Below are positions 15,250-26,321 of a DNA stretch of 40,691 nucleotides, in pieces. Source of the stretch: Wenjunlia vitaminophila DSM 41686 (GTDB lineage: Bacteria; Actinomycetota; Actinomycetes; Streptomycetales; Streptomycetaceae); the NCBI RefSeq assembly GCF_000380165.1, contig NZ_KB904687.1, positions 1 through 40,691 on the forward strand, in the 5' to 3' direction. Every line of letters begins with the position of its first letter. Positions within the stretch are counted from its first letter, which is position 1. The translations under genes and the position numbers were made by a program. The notes below the pieces were generated by a model, which saw only the letters and a program-made list of their open reading frames with translations, was not told the origin of the DNA and ran no database searches.

Positions 15250-16692
15250 TTGACTATCTGTGACGCCCCAGAGGAGACGGTCGCGACGACGCCGGTCCCC
15301 GGTGCGGTCATGGCCCGGGTGGGGTTCACGTTCTCGGCGGACGGCTCCTACGCCGCCTGCCTGGCCCGGGGTCGGGACGGTGGGTGGTTCCCCGAGCGGT
15401 GGGCGCTGCGGGGACCCCGACCGCACACGGTGTCGCTGCGGGGCCGGGGCGGTCCCGAACGACCGGGCGGTGGGTTGCTGGCGCTGCCCGACGGGAGGGT
15501 GCTGATCTGTCGGCGTGACCGGGACGACGGCCGCAGGGACGGGGGGCGCGGTCGCACCCCGGGACGCGGCGCGGGTGTTCGGCGCGTCGGGCTGTTCCGG
15601 CTGGCGATGCTGTGTCCGAGCGGGGAGGGCACCTTGGAGCTGCCGCTCGGCGAGCTCGAACTCGACCAGGTCTGGCTGGTGCCGCTCCCGGCGCCCGGTC
15701 CTGGGACCGGTCCCGGCCGTTGGAGGATCGGTCCTTCCGCGGCGCTCGCGGTGGGCTGCGCACCGGTCGCCGAGGGCGCGGTGGTCACCTCGGTGTGGCT
15801 GGTCAACGCCCGGGACCCGCGGCCGCGGCGGATCGCGGAGCTGCCGGGGCGGCACGTCGGCGGGGTCTGGCTGGACCGGGCGGGCCGGATGCTCGCGCTT
15901 GACCGGGTGGCCAGGGGCCGGGTGAAGACGGTCGTCCTCGACCTGGACACGGGCCGGAGCAGCCCCCTGCTCCAGATCGCCCAGAACAGCAATGACCGGC
16001 TGGTGCTCGCCGATCCGGGCAGCGGGCTGCTGGTGGTGCGCAGTGACGCGCCCGGCAGCGACCGGCTCGGGTGGGGAGTCCTCGGCAGTGACCGCCCGGT
16101 CCGCTTCCCGGAGTGCCTCCGGCCGGTGGACGGGGCGCCGGTCACCCCGTTCGCGATGTGGCCAGGGGCGGCGCCGACGCCGCAGGAGTGCGCGGTCGCG
16201 GTGTGGGCCGGCGGGCCGGCGGGGGTGCGCTGCGCGGTGTGGCGGCCCGCGCAGCGGCGGCTGGTGGCGCTGGAGCCCCCCGACGGCTGGCTCGCGGGCG
16301 CGGGCCACTGGTCGGCGGACGGGTTGAGGTTGCCGTTCAGCACACCGCGGTGCCCCACGGGGGTGGTCACGGTCGGCGGGCCGGCGGCGGTGCGACGGCG
16401 GGCGGGCGGTCCGACGGGGGCCACCACCGGAACGCGGGGGCACGGCGGGCCGGGGGCGGTGGAACGGCAGGCCGGCGGGTACCCGGGGGCGGCGGAGCAC
16501 GCAGGGGCGGAACGGGCGGCGGGACCGGCGGGCCCCGGGGGTACGGGGGCGGCGGGACCGGCAGGGGCGGAGCAGGTGGTGGCAGACGTGGGTGCGGGCG
16601 ACGGGGCGGACCCGCGGCCGGCGCCTCGGGGGGTGCCGCCGTTGCGCAGACCCGTGCCGCTCCAGCAGGCGCCATTGACTGCCGGAGGTTGA
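15250..16692 (+). CDS. TolB-like beta-propeller-type protein
   Basis: The 480-residue protein starts at TTG 15250, preceded by the near-perfect ribosome site GGAGGTGA. Repeated blade-like units (FTFSADGSYAACLARGRDGG, LPGRHVGGVWLDRAGRMLAL, LLVVRSDAPGSDRLGWGVL, LAGAGHWSADGLRLPFSTP) match the WD40/TolB-type propellers found beside nif3 in Streptomyces. The C-terminal about 110 residues are low-complexity Gly/Ala/Pro. No signal peptide is seen, so it is probably cytoplasmic. No enzymatic motif is visible and its function is unknown. Confidence 0.75.
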   Translation: MTICDAPEETVATTPVPGAVMARVGFTFSADGSYAACLARGRDGGWFPERWALRGPRPHTVSLRGRGGPERPGGGLLALPDGRVLICRRDRDDGRRDGGRGRTPGRGAGVRRVGLFRLAMLCPSGEGTLELPLGELELDQVWLVPLPAPGPGTGPGRWRIGPSAALAVGCAPVAEGAVVTSVWLVNARDPRPRRIAELPGRHVGGVWLDRAGRMLALDRVARGRVKTVVLDLDTGRSSPLLQIAQNSNDRLVLADPGSGLLVVRSDAPGSDRLGWGVLGSDRPVRFPECLRPVDGAPVTPFAMWPGAAPTPQECAVAVWAGGPAGVRCAVWRPAQRRLVALEPPDGWLAGAGHWSADGLRLPFSTPRCPTGVVTVGGPAAVRRRAGGPTGATTGTRGHGGPGAVERQAGGYPGAAEHAGAERAAGPAGPGGTGAAGPAGAEQVVADVGAGDGADPRPAPRGVPPLRRPVPLQQAPLTAGG

Positions 16693-16952
16693 CGTGTCGT
16701 TCCGATTGTGACCAACCGTGATCAGCACCGTGATACGCCTGTGACTATTGGGACAGAAGTGGCCTCTGTGGCTGTTTTTCGGTCCCAGACGGATCATCAT
16801 CCCGATAGACTTTCCCCCTGGGCGCCACGCAACGTGATCCCGTGCACCGACTGGTGCCTGACGGGTCGTTGCGGCTGCCGAACGGCACGGCCAGGACACC
16901 CCCATCCCCGCCCACAGCTCGAGACACAGGCGATTCCACGGAGAGACCATTC

Positions 16953-17129
16953 ATGTCCGAAGCCCGAACCGACACCATCGACAACCGCATGGCGGAGGCG
17001 GAAGCCGGACCCGGGAACGGCAAGCACCGCGGACCGGCCGCCGACGACTCCCAGTCGCCCGCGACCGGCCTCGGACACGGTCGGCACCGCCGACCGACCC
17101 CGGTCCAGGACCCCATGACCAGGCAGTGA
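16953..17129 (+). CDS. 58-residue basic, disordered small protein
   Basis: The ATG at 16953 (MSEARTDTIDNRMAEAEAGP) follows GGAGAG. The peptide has two related motifs, GKHRGPAA (about residues 23-30) and GRHRRPTP (about 43-50), and is otherwise charged and low-complexity. A similar short His/Arg-motif protein is, as I recall, widespread in Streptomyces. A strong bidirectional hairpin follows. Its function is unknown; the paired HR motifs suggest nucleic-acid or anionic-ligand contact, which is inference only. Confidence 0.6.
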   Translation: MSEARTDTIDNRMAEAEAGPGNGKHRGPAADDSQSPATGLGHGRHRRPTPVQDPMTRQ

Positions 17130-17214
17130 TGCCCGGCCGGGCAGCGGGGCCGGCCGCGAGCGCACCTCGCGACGGCGCCGCCCGACCCGGCCGGTAACCG
17201 GTAGCCGAGCAGAG

Positions 17215-17246
17215 GCGGTGGGTCCGGGGTTTCCCGGGCCCACCGC
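17215..17246. terminator. Bidirectional hairpin terminator
   Basis: GCGGTGGG (17215-17222) pairs with CCCACCGC (17239-17246). An inner CCGGG/CCCGG stem and a small GTTT-type loop complete it. It lies between the convergent small-protein gene and the MaoC gene and can serve both. Confidence 0.75.
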
Positions 17247-17270
17247 TTGTCGTTCACGGGGCTGTACCGG

Positions 17271-18125
17271 TCAGGAGTGTTCGATCAGGGTGTCGGTGAG
17301 CACCGGCGCCTCGTCGCGCTCCACCGCGGTCGCCACCACCTGCACGGCGCCGTGGCGGCGCCACATCCGCAGCCGGATGGTCTCCCCGGGGAACAGGACC
17401 CCGGCGAACCGGGTGGAGTAGCCGCGCACCCGCGCGGGGTCGCCCCCGAGTTCGGTGTCCACCACGGCCTTGAGCACGATGCCGTAGGAGCACAGACCGT
17501 GCAGGATCGGACGGTCGAATCCGGCGAGGCGGGCGAACGCGGGGTCGGCGTGCAGCGGGTTCCAGTCGCCGGACAGCCGGTAGAGCAGTGCCTGGTCCGC
17601 GCGGGTGGCCCGGTCCACGGTGCGGTCCGGCGGGAGTTGCGGGGCGGGCAGCCGGACGGAGGGGCCCCGCTCGCCGCCGAACCCGCCCTCTCCCCTGACG
17701 AAGATCTGGGTGTCCGAGGCCCACAGCGGCCCGTCGTCGTCGCTGACCTCGGACCGCAGCTCGATCACCGCGGCCTTGCCCTTGTCGTGGACGGCGGCGA
17801 CCCGGCTGCTCTGCACGGCCCGCCCCCGGGCTGGGATCGGCCGGTACGCGGTGAGTCGCTGTCCGCCGTGCAGGACCGCCGCCAGGTCCACGTCAAGGCC
17901 CGGGAAGGACAGCCCGCCGTCCGCGGCCATCGCCCCGCCGGCGACGGTGCCGAAACTCGGCAGCACCTGCAGTCTGCTCTCCAGGGTGTAGCGCAGCTCG
18001 TCCGGGTCGGTGGCCGCGGCGCCGGCGCCGATCCCCAGGTGGTACAGCAGGACGTCCTTGTGGTCCCAGGTCAACTCGACCACGCGGGGCTCGGCCGCGA
18101 GCGCGGCGGCGACGTCGATCGGCAT
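17271..18125 (-). CDS. MaoC-type double-hotdog enoyl-CoA hydratase 2
   Basis: The 284-residue protein has an N-terminal hotdog-like half (about 1-140; LTWDHKDVLLYHLGIGAGAA, LPSFGTVAGG) and a C-terminal MaoC half with the hydratase-2 motif LSGDWNPLHADPAFARLAGF followed by PILHGLCSYG, holding the catalytic Asp/His pair. This matches (R)-specific enoyl-CoA hydratases of the 17-beta-HSD4/FOX2 type, acting in fatty-acid or sterol side-chain beta-oxidation. The ATG is at 18125. The presence of a KstR-like regulator 7 kb away fits lipid or sterol catabolism, but no KstR site was seen at this gene. Confidence 0.9.
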   Translation of the reverse strand: MPIDVAAALAAEPRVVELTWDHKDVLLYHLGIGAGAAATDPDELRYTLESRLQVLPSFGTVAGGAMAADGGLSFPGLDVDLAAVLHGGQRLTAYRPIPARGRAVQSSRVAAVHDKGKAAVIELRSEVSDDDGPLWASDTQIFVRGEGGFGGERGPSVRLPAPQLPPDRTVDRATRADQALLYRLSGDWNPLHADPAFARLAGFDRPILHGLCSYGIVLKAVVDTELGGDPARVRGYSTRFAGVLFPGETIRLRMWRRHGAVQVVATAVERDEAPVLTDTLIEHS

Positions 18126-18250
18126 CGGCTTCCTCTCCGGCCACGGATCTCCGTGTGCCCTGGCGTGCGCGCAACGTTGCCTGTATAACGCATCGTTCCG
18201 GAGCCTGGGAAGAGCTGACCTGGCGTCAGCAAGCCGGACGGCGCCGGTAC

Positions 18251-18310
18251 CAGGACCAAGGGACCGGCCCCCGGACGCCGATGGCGTCCGGGGGCCGGTC
18301 CGTGGTCCTG
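18251..18310 (-). terminator. Very long perfect hairpin terminator
   Basis: A perfect 19-bp stem (18261-18279 with 18283-18301, loop GAT) is enclosed by an outer perfect 8-bp stem CAGGACCA (18251-18258) and TGGTCCTG (18303-18310). Only three unpaired bases lie between the stems. It begins 17 bases beyond the stop of the membrane-protein gene. Confidence 0.8.
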
Positions 18311-18326
18311 CGGAGTGGTGTCGGCC

Positions 18327-19199
18327 TCAGCCGCGCTGTATGCCGGAGGTGTCCTGGAGGGCTCCACGACGGCCGTCCTGGGTCTGCGCGATCAGCACGG
18401 CGCCGCGCTGCTCAACGGCCAGGTACCAGACGCCGGGGGTGAGTTCGGCGATCGGCACGGACGACGAGCCGTCCTCAGGCATCAGCGGCCGGCTGACCGG
18501 CACCGCGAACCAGAACGGGGAGAAGTCGCTCGGGCCGCCGGTGGCCGCGGGGGGCTGCGGGGCCGGAGCCTGGGCACCGGGGTAGGACGGGGCGCCACCC
18601 GCGGGCCCGGGGTAGCCGTAGCCGCCCGGCTGGCCGGGCTGGGGCTGACCGGGCTGCGGCTGGCCGGGGTAGCCGTAGCCGGCAGGCGGCTGCGGGCTCG
18701 GGTACGGCGAGCGGGGCGCGCCCATCAGCGGCGCCTGGAGTGAGGGCACCCGGGCCGCCAGGACCGCGAAGATCCCCTGCGCGAGGCCACCCACCAGCGT
18801 CAGGTACGCGCCGACACCCAACTCGGTGTGGTCGTTGAGCGACCCGAACATCTCCCCGGCGCCCTCGGGCTCCACCCAGAGGTTGGCGAACATGGACCAC
18901 AGGGCGCCCCAGGCGACGAAGACCGACAGGGCGATGCCCCACTGCTCCAGGGTGAGCCCCGCGGCCTTGCGCTCCACGGGCTTGGACATCCGGGAGACCG
19001 CCAACAGCCCGGCGCCGATCAGGGCGGCGAGGTGGACGGTCGGCAGCATCGGGAAGGTGGCCGCGCTCCACGCACTTGACGTGCAGCCGTCACCGTCACA
19101 GTCCTCGATGCTGAAGAACGCCAGGAACGAGGCGATGAACAGCAGCAGCGCGGCGCCGATTACCGCGGCGTCTCCTCTAGTGAGGGAACGGATGTTCAC
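18327..19199 (-). CDS. Tetraspan membrane protein with Pro/Gly-rich C-terminus
   Basis: The 290-residue protein (GTG 19199, after AAGGAC) has four predicted membrane segments in the first 165 residues: AAVIGAALLLFIASFLAFF, LAALIGAGLLAV, WGIALSVFVAWGALWSMFA and LTLVGGLAQGIFAVLAA. A loop with paired Cys (CDGDGC) lies between segments 1 and 2. Then come about 50 residues of PGQP/YGYPG repeats and a final beta-like domain (VPIAELTPGVWYLAVEQRGA). This is the build of DUF5336-type actinobacterial envelope proteins. No enzymatic function is seen. Confidence 0.75.
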   Translation of the reverse strand: MNIRSLTRGDAAVIGAALLLFIASFLAFFSIEDCDGDGCTSSAWSAATFPMLPTVHLAALIGAGLLAVSRMSKPVERKAAGLTLEQWGIALSVFVAWGALWSMFANLWVEPEGAGEMFGSLNDHTELGVGAYLTLVGGLAQGIFAVLAARVPSLQAPLMGAPRSPYPSPQPPAGYGYPGQPQPGQPQPGQPGGYGYPGPAGGAPSYPGAQAPAPQPPAATGGPSDFSPFWFAVPVSRPLMPEDGSSSVPIAELTPGVWYLAVEQRGAVLIAQTQDGRRGALQDTSGIQRG

Positions 19200-19329
19200 T
19201 GATAAGTCCTTTTTGGGTCTTGGTGTCGTCGCTGTCGCCGGTACATCGGGCGCGAATGAGGCCACCATCGTACGGGTGCGGCACCAGCTTCGTACCTCGG
19301 GTACAAATCCGCAGCAAGAGCGTTACGCA

Positions 19330-20289
19330 TCAGCCGACGAGATAACCGGAGATCCCGTCGGCGATCCCCCGGGCGACGCGCTGCCGGCCCGCCGCGCTGG
19401 CGAGCAGGTCCGCATCGGCGGAATTCCGCATATTGCCGCATTCGATGAACACTTTCGGAACTTTCGAGAGATTGAGTCCGCCCAGGTCCTGACGGACGGT
19501 CATCCCGCTGCCACCGCCGAGGTAGGTGGCGGGCGGGAGGGAAGTGGCGTCGGCGTAGTGCTCCTTGAGTTCCAGGCCGAGCCGTCGCGAGGGACCCGTG
19601 ATCGCCCCGGTGTCGGCGCCCCCCGCGTCCACCGCCGCCGGCACGATCACGTGGAAACCGCGGGCGGTCGGCGAGGTGGAGCCGTCCGCGTGGATGGAGA
19701 CGGCGGCGTCGGCGTGCGCCTCGTTGCCGATCCGCGCCCGCTCGTCCACGCACGGCCCCCAGGCCCGCTGCCCGAGGTGGGTGTAGGTGACCTTCGCGCC
19801 CCGCTGGTCCAGCAGGGCGCCGACCCTGCGGGCGACGTCCATGGTGAACTCCGCCTCGCTGTACCCGCGGTTGGTCGCGGTCCCGGTGGTGTCGCACTCC
19901 TTGCGGTTGGTGCCTATGTCCACCAGGCGGTTGATCTCCGCGGGGTGATCGACGTTGTGCACGTTGTGACCGGGGTCGAGAACGACCACCTTCCCGGCCA
20001 GCGGGCGACCGGCGTCCGCTTCCCGGGCGTCGTTCGTGGACTGACGGGGTGACACACTCCCCGACGGGTCCCCGCGGCCGGAGTCGGGGTCCGCTCCCTC
20101 GCGTCCCGCCTCCCTGGGCGACCGCGTCGCGTCCCCCGCCCCGGACGGCGTTGCCGCTGACCGGGTCCTCCCGGCCGGCTCACCGTCGTCGTCCACCGCT
20201 CCCCACGCCAGCCAACCCGCGAAGCAGAACGGCACCGCCGCGACTGTGACGATCAACGCTGTCCTGCCACGACGTGACTCAGAGGGCAT
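19330..20289 (-). CDS. N-acetylmuramoyl-L-alanine amidase (Amidase_3)
   Basis: The 319-residue protein has an N-terminal membrane anchor or signal (TALIVTVAAVPFCFAGWLAW), a disordered linker of about 65 residues, and an Amidase_3 domain. Zinc ligands are recognisable in KVVVLDPGHN (His), GYSEAEFTMDVARRV (Glu) and AAVSIHADG (His), with the catalytic Glu in VPKVFIECGNMRN. It would cleave the bond between MurNAc and L-Ala in peptidoglycan outside the membrane. ATG 20289 overlaps the upstream gene's end by 11 bases, so both are co-expressed. Confidence 0.93.
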   Translation of the reverse strand: MPSESRRGRTALIVTVAAVPFCFAGWLAWGAVDDDGEPAGRTRSAATPSGAGDATRSPREAGREGADPDSGRGDPSGSVSPRQSTNDAREADAGRPLAGKVVVLDPGHNVHNVDHPAEINRLVDIGTNRKECDTTGTATNRGYSEAEFTMDVARRVGALLDQRGAKVTYTHLGQRAWGPCVDERARIGNEAHADAAVSIHADGSTSPTARGFHVIVPAAVDAGGADTGAITGPSRRLGLELKEHYADATSLPPATYLGGGSGMTVRQDLGGLNLSKVPKVFIECGNMRNSADADLLASAAGRQRVARGIADGISGYLVG

Positions 20290-21304
20290 ACGCGGACCTG
20301 GCCTCCAGACCGTGTTCGTCGGCGATCGGGTTCCACAGCCGGACGAAGGACTTCTTGGCCTTGGTCGCCTTGGCGCTGCTGGACCCCCCGCGATAGTAGT
20401 CGGCGTCATGCGGGGCCCCGCCCGGGGCGCATCCCCCGTCCGCCGCGGTCGCCGCCCAGGCCGCGTACGCCCGGTCCGCGTCCGCGGAGTGGCTCCAGGC
20501 GGCGCGGAGTTCCGCGGCCGCCGCCGCGCCGCCGGACACCAGGTCGAGTTCGAGACCGTCCAGGCGGCGGACCAGGTCCTCCCTGCGGCCGGCCGCCGCG
20601 GAGAGGTCGTCGGCGGCGGCCTCCACCGCACGCGGCGAGACGCAGCCGTCCACCGCCTGGACCGCGTTGACCACCGTCTCCCGGTCGTCGGCGCTCTCCT
20701 CCAGCAGTTCGTCCACGGCCCGGGCCTGGTCACCCGCGGTGGCGGGAAGCCCGGTCGAGGGGCTGGGCGCCGCAGACGAGGCCGTGGGCCGGGACCCCTG
20801 CTCCCCGGAGGGCTGCTGACCGCGTCCGGTGGACGGGGCGGCCGACACCGAGCCGGCGGCCGCCGGGTCCCGCCCGTCGTCGTCCCGGTCCATCAGCCGG
20901 ACCGCTCCGAACCCCAGGCCCACCCCGACCACCACCACGGCGACGACAACCAGCCAGGTGCGCCAGGCGCCGGAGCGCCGCGGGGGCTCGGCAAGCGGCC
21001 CCGTGCCGGGCGGCGGCGGCACCAGCCGGCCCGGGGTGAACGGGGGCCGGACGGGCGGCTGGTCGGCTGGCTGGGCGGGCGGCTGGGCAGGCGACGAGGG
21101 GCCCGGGGGCCGCGGGGGCTGGGGTGGGGGCGGGGGCGGTACCGGCCAGACCGCGGCGGGTTGGGTGGTCCGGTCGTGCGGGGACGGCGGGACCGGCGGG
21201 CCCCACGGCTCGGTGGTCCGGTGCTCGCCACGGACCCAGCCGCCCGCTCCCCCGTTCGCCCCCGGGTCCCACACCGCCGGCCCCGAGAAGTCGTTGTCCC
21301 CCAC
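20279..21304 (-). CDS. Membrane-anchored Pro-rich protein upstream of amidase
   Basis: The 341-residue protein (GTG 21304) has a 115-residue Pro-rich cytoplasmic head, one membrane helix (TWLVVVAVVVVGVGLGFGAV), and an external domain of about 200 residues that is helical (AVDELLEESADDRETVVNAV, VEAAADDLSAAAGRREDLVR) and contains two Cys (DGCVSP, DGGCAPG). It is coupled to the amidase gene by overlap. By position it could anchor or regulate the amidase, an inference only. No known family is recognised. Confidence 0.75.
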   Translation of the reverse strand: MGDNDFSGPAVWDPGANGGAGGWVRGEHRTTEPWGPPVPPSPHDRTTQPAAVWPVPPPPPPQPPRPPGPSSPAQPPAQPADQPPVRPPFTPGRLVPPPPGTGPLAEPPRRSGAWRTWLVVVAVVVVGVGLGFGAVRLMDRDDDGRDPAAAGSVSAAPSTGRGQQPSGEQGSRPTASSAAPSPSTGLPATAGDQARAVDELLEESADDRETVVNAVQAVDGCVSPRAVEAAADDLSAAAGRREDLVRRLDGLELDLVSGGAAAAAELRAAWSHSADADRAYAAWAATAADGGCAPGGAPHDADYYRGGSSSAKATKAKKSFVRLWNPIADEHGLEARSAYAL

Positions 21305-21383
21305 CGGTTCCCCCTGACGCCGATACCCGCTCTCGGATCGATTCTCCGTCGGAACGGGCCGGCGCGCACCGCTGTACGCCGAC

Positions 21384-23865
<2,482 letters not shown>

Positions 23866-23924
23866 GGGGGCTCTGCTTTCTTCTGGACGTGCGCGGTCCT
23901 GGGCGGGGTCGGGGGGATCACGGG

Positions 23925-25292
23925 TCAGGGTGCGCGACGGGCTCGGGCGGCTCGACCTGCTCGGGAGGGGGCGGCGGCGATGGCCCTGCGGTAGTGCTCC
24001 ACGGTGCCGCGGGCGGCCCGTTCCCAGGTGAACCGGGCCAGTACTCGTTCCCGTCCGGCCGCACCGAGCCGGCGGCGCAGCTCCGCGTCGCCGAGCAGCC
24101 GGCCGAGTGCGGCGGCCAGCGCGCCCGCGTCTCCTGGCGGGACGGCCAGGCAGGTCTCGCCGTCCGGGCCCGCCACCTCGGGGATGGCGCCGCCGGTGGT
24201 CGCCACCAGCGGGGTTCCGGTGGCCATCGCCTCGGCGGCGGGCAGCGAGAAGCCCTCGTACAGGGACGGCACGCAGGCGACCTGCGCGCCGCGGAGCAGC
24301 GCGACCAGCTCCTGGTCGCTGATGCCGGTGACGAACTCCACGGCGTCCTCGAGGCCGTAGCGCTCCAGGGCGGTGGCGACCGGGCCACCGGCGGCGTGCC
24401 TGCCGACCACCACCAGGTGCGCGTCGGGGTGTTCGGTGCGCAGTTTGGCCATCGCCTCGACGAGGTGCACCAGTCCCTTGAGCGGCACGTCGGCGCTGGC
24501 CGTGGTGACGATGCGGCCCGGTGTGGTGGGGACCGCCGGGTCCGGGGAGAACAGGGCGGTGTCGGCGCCGATGGGCACCACGTGGACCCGGCGGGCGGGC
24601 ACCTGGAGGTCGTCCACGATCTCCCGGCGGGAGGAGGCGGAGACGGTGAGCACCGACGGCAGCCGGTGGGCCACCCGCCGCTGCATCCGGGTGAACCCGT
24701 ACCAGCGGCGCACCGACAGCCGCTGCTGCCAGTCGGTCGCGGCCCGCAGGGCCAGCCTCCGGTCCACGGTGATCGGGTGGTGGACGGTGGTGACGAGGGG
24801 GAACCCGAGCCGTTCGAGACCCAGCAGGCCGTAGCCGAGGGTCTGGTTGTCGTGGACCACGTCGAAGGCGCCGCGCCGTGCGGCCAGGTGGCGGAGGGCG
24901 CGCAGGCTGAACGTGAGCGGTTCTGGGAAGCCCGCGCTCATCATGACGGCGACCTCGAGCAGGTCGATGGCGTCCCGGTACTCGTGCCGCGCCGGTACCC
25001 GGAACGGGTCGGGCTGGCGGTACAGGTCGAGGCTGGGCAGTTCGGTGAGACGGAGCGTCCCCGGGCCGACGTCCTGGTCGAGCACCGGGTAGGGCTGGGC
25101 GCCGATGACCTCGACGTGGTGGCCGAGCCTGGCCAGCTCCCGGGAGAGGTGGCGGACGTAGACGCCCTGTCCTCCGCAGTGGGGGTTCCCCTTGTAGGAG
25201 AGCAACGCCACGCGCAGCGGCGTGTCGTCGGAGCCGGGGCTGGTCGGTCGCACGGGCTCGGGCCCGATGGCCTGCGCGGCCTCAGCGGTCAC
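23925..25292 (-). CDS. Glycosyltransferase family 4
   Basis: This is a 455-residue GT-B enzyme. The N-domain glycine loop NPHCGGQGVYVRHLSRELAR marks the donor/acceptor interface. The C-domain has SADVPLKGLVHLVEAMAKL, VVGRHAAGG and the nucleotide-sugar EX7E motif EGFSLPAAEAMATGTPLVAT. GT4 enzymes transfer sugars from UDP- or GDP-sugars with retention. GTG 25292 follows AGAAGGGGG. It is first of four genes (glycosyltransferase, methyltransferase, toroid protein, methyltransferase), and a KstR-type palindrome lies 54 bases upstream. The C-terminus is Arg/Ala-rich. Confidence 0.93.
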   Translation of the reverse strand: MTAEAAQAIGPEPVRPTSPGSDDTPLRVALLSYKGNPHCGGQGVYVRHLSRELARLGHHVEVIGAQPYPVLDQDVGPGTLRLTELPSLDLYRQPDPFRVPARHEYRDAIDLLEVAVMMSAGFPEPLTFSLRALRHLAARRGAFDVVHDNQTLGYGLLGLERLGFPLVTTVHHPITVDRRLALRAATDWQQRLSVRRWYGFTRMQRRVAHRLPSVLTVSASSRREIVDDLQVPARRVHVVPIGADTALFSPDPAVPTTPGRIVTTASADVPLKGLVHLVEAMAKLRTEHPDAHLVVVGRHAAGGPVATALERYGLEDAVEFVTGISDQELVALLRGAQVACVPSLYEGFSLPAAEAMATGTPLVATTGGAIPEVAGPDGETCLAVPPGDAGALAAALGRLLGDAELRRRLGAAGRERVLARFTWERAARGTVEHYRRAIAAAPSRAGRAARARRAP

Positions 25293-25346
25293 TCGCGGGC
25301 CCCCTTCTCATGCGGTCCAGCGGGAGCGTATCCGCTCCCCCCAGGT

Positions 25347-25360
25347 TGGAACACGTTTCA
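25347..25360. promoter_or_regulatory. KstR-type operator upstream of the glycosyltransferase operon
   Basis: TGGAACACGTTTCA fits the KstR consensus TnnAACnnGTTnnA known from mycobacteria and Rhodococcus. It lies on the GT4 side of the divergent region, 54 bases before the GT4 start. A second match lies at 25506, and the regulator gene is next door. Confidence 0.6.
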
Positions 25361-25505
25361 GATTCGGGCCGCGACGGCCCCTCAGAAGATACCCGCCACA
25401 GGATTCCCCACAGCCCCGGGGATGGGTGACGCACGCCACGCCGGGCGCGCGATCGGACCGCCTGGGCGCGTGGGGCACCGGGCTCGCCGGGCCGCCGCGC
25501 TAGTC

Positions 25506-25519
25506 TGGAACACGTTCCA
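25506..25519. promoter_or_regulatory. KstR-type operator upstream of the TetR gene
   Basis: TGGAACACGTTCCA fits TnnAACnnGTTnnA; with flanks CTGGAAC/GTTCCAG it is a 7+2+7 inverted repeat (25505-25520). It is about 80 bases before the TetR start, as expected for autorepression. Confidence 0.7.
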
Positions 25520-25600
25520 GGAACCGGTGTCGCCACTGCCGTCCTGCCACCACGCGCCGCGCGCCACGGTTCGCGGACGGAAGCCGTTGAAGTGGGACGG

Positions 25601-26200
25601 ATGACCACGAAGACCAACTCAACACTGACGGAACGTCAGGAACAGAGACGCCGCCGCATCCTCCAGGTCAGCGCGCACCTCGCCAACCGGGGCGGCTTCG
25701 AGGCCGTCCACATGCGGGAGGTCGCCGAGCTGTCCGGCGTGGCCCTGGGCACGCTGTACCGCTACTTCCCCTCCAAGGTGCACCTGCTGGTCGCCATCAT
25801 GCAGGAGCAGCTCCAGCAGATGCACGAACGGCTGCGCAGGCGCCCGCCCGACGCCGGGGACCCGGCGGCGGCCGTCGCCGAGACGCTGACCCGCGCCTTC
25901 CGGGGAATGCAGCGCGAACCCCGTCTCGCAGAAGCGATGGTGCGGGCGTTGACCTTCGCCGACCGTTCGGTCAGCGCCGAGGTGGACACGGTGAGCCGAC
26001 TGACCACGGCCATCGTGCTGGACGCGATGGGCCTCACCGGACCGCCCACGGCGGAGCAGCTCTCCGTGGTCCGCGTCATCGAACACACCTGGCACTCGAC
26101 GTTGATCGCCTGGCTGTCGGGACGTGCCTCGATCGCGCAGGTCACGGTGGACATCGAGACGGTCTGCCGGTTGGTCACGCCGTCCCGGCCGAACCCCTGA
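25601..26200 (+). CDS. kstR: TetR-family repressor, KstR-like
   Basis: The 199-residue protein begins MTTKTNSTLTERQEQRRRRI and has the TetR helix-turn-helix (about residues 19-65: AHLANRGGFEAVHMREVAEL, then SGVALGTLYRYFPSKVHLLV), followed by an all-helical ligand domain. From memory this N-terminus is close to actinobacterial KstR, the repressor of the cholesterol-catabolism regulon released by sterol-CoA intermediates. Two KstR consensus palindromes in its promoter support the call. GTG 25592 is an alternative start. It is divergent from the GT4 operon. Ligand and full regulon are inferred. Confidence 0.85.
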   Translation: MTTKTNSTLTERQEQRRRRILQVSAHLANRGGFEAVHMREVAELSGVALGTLYRYFPSKVHLLVAIMQEQLQQMHERLRRRPPDAGDPAAAVAETLTRAFRGMQREPRLAEAMVRALTFADRSVSAEVDTVSRLTTAIVLDAMGLTGPPTAEQLSVVRVIEHTWHSTLIAWLSGRASIAQVTVDIETVCRLVTPSRPNP

Positions 26201-26321
26201 GCCGTTGGTCGGCCGCAGGCCCCGCACACCGGACGGTCCGGACTCGGACGCCCGGGAGCCGGACGGTCGGGAGCCGGTCGGGCCCTCGCGCGTCAGCCGG
26301 TCCACGGGGCCGGCGCCGGGC

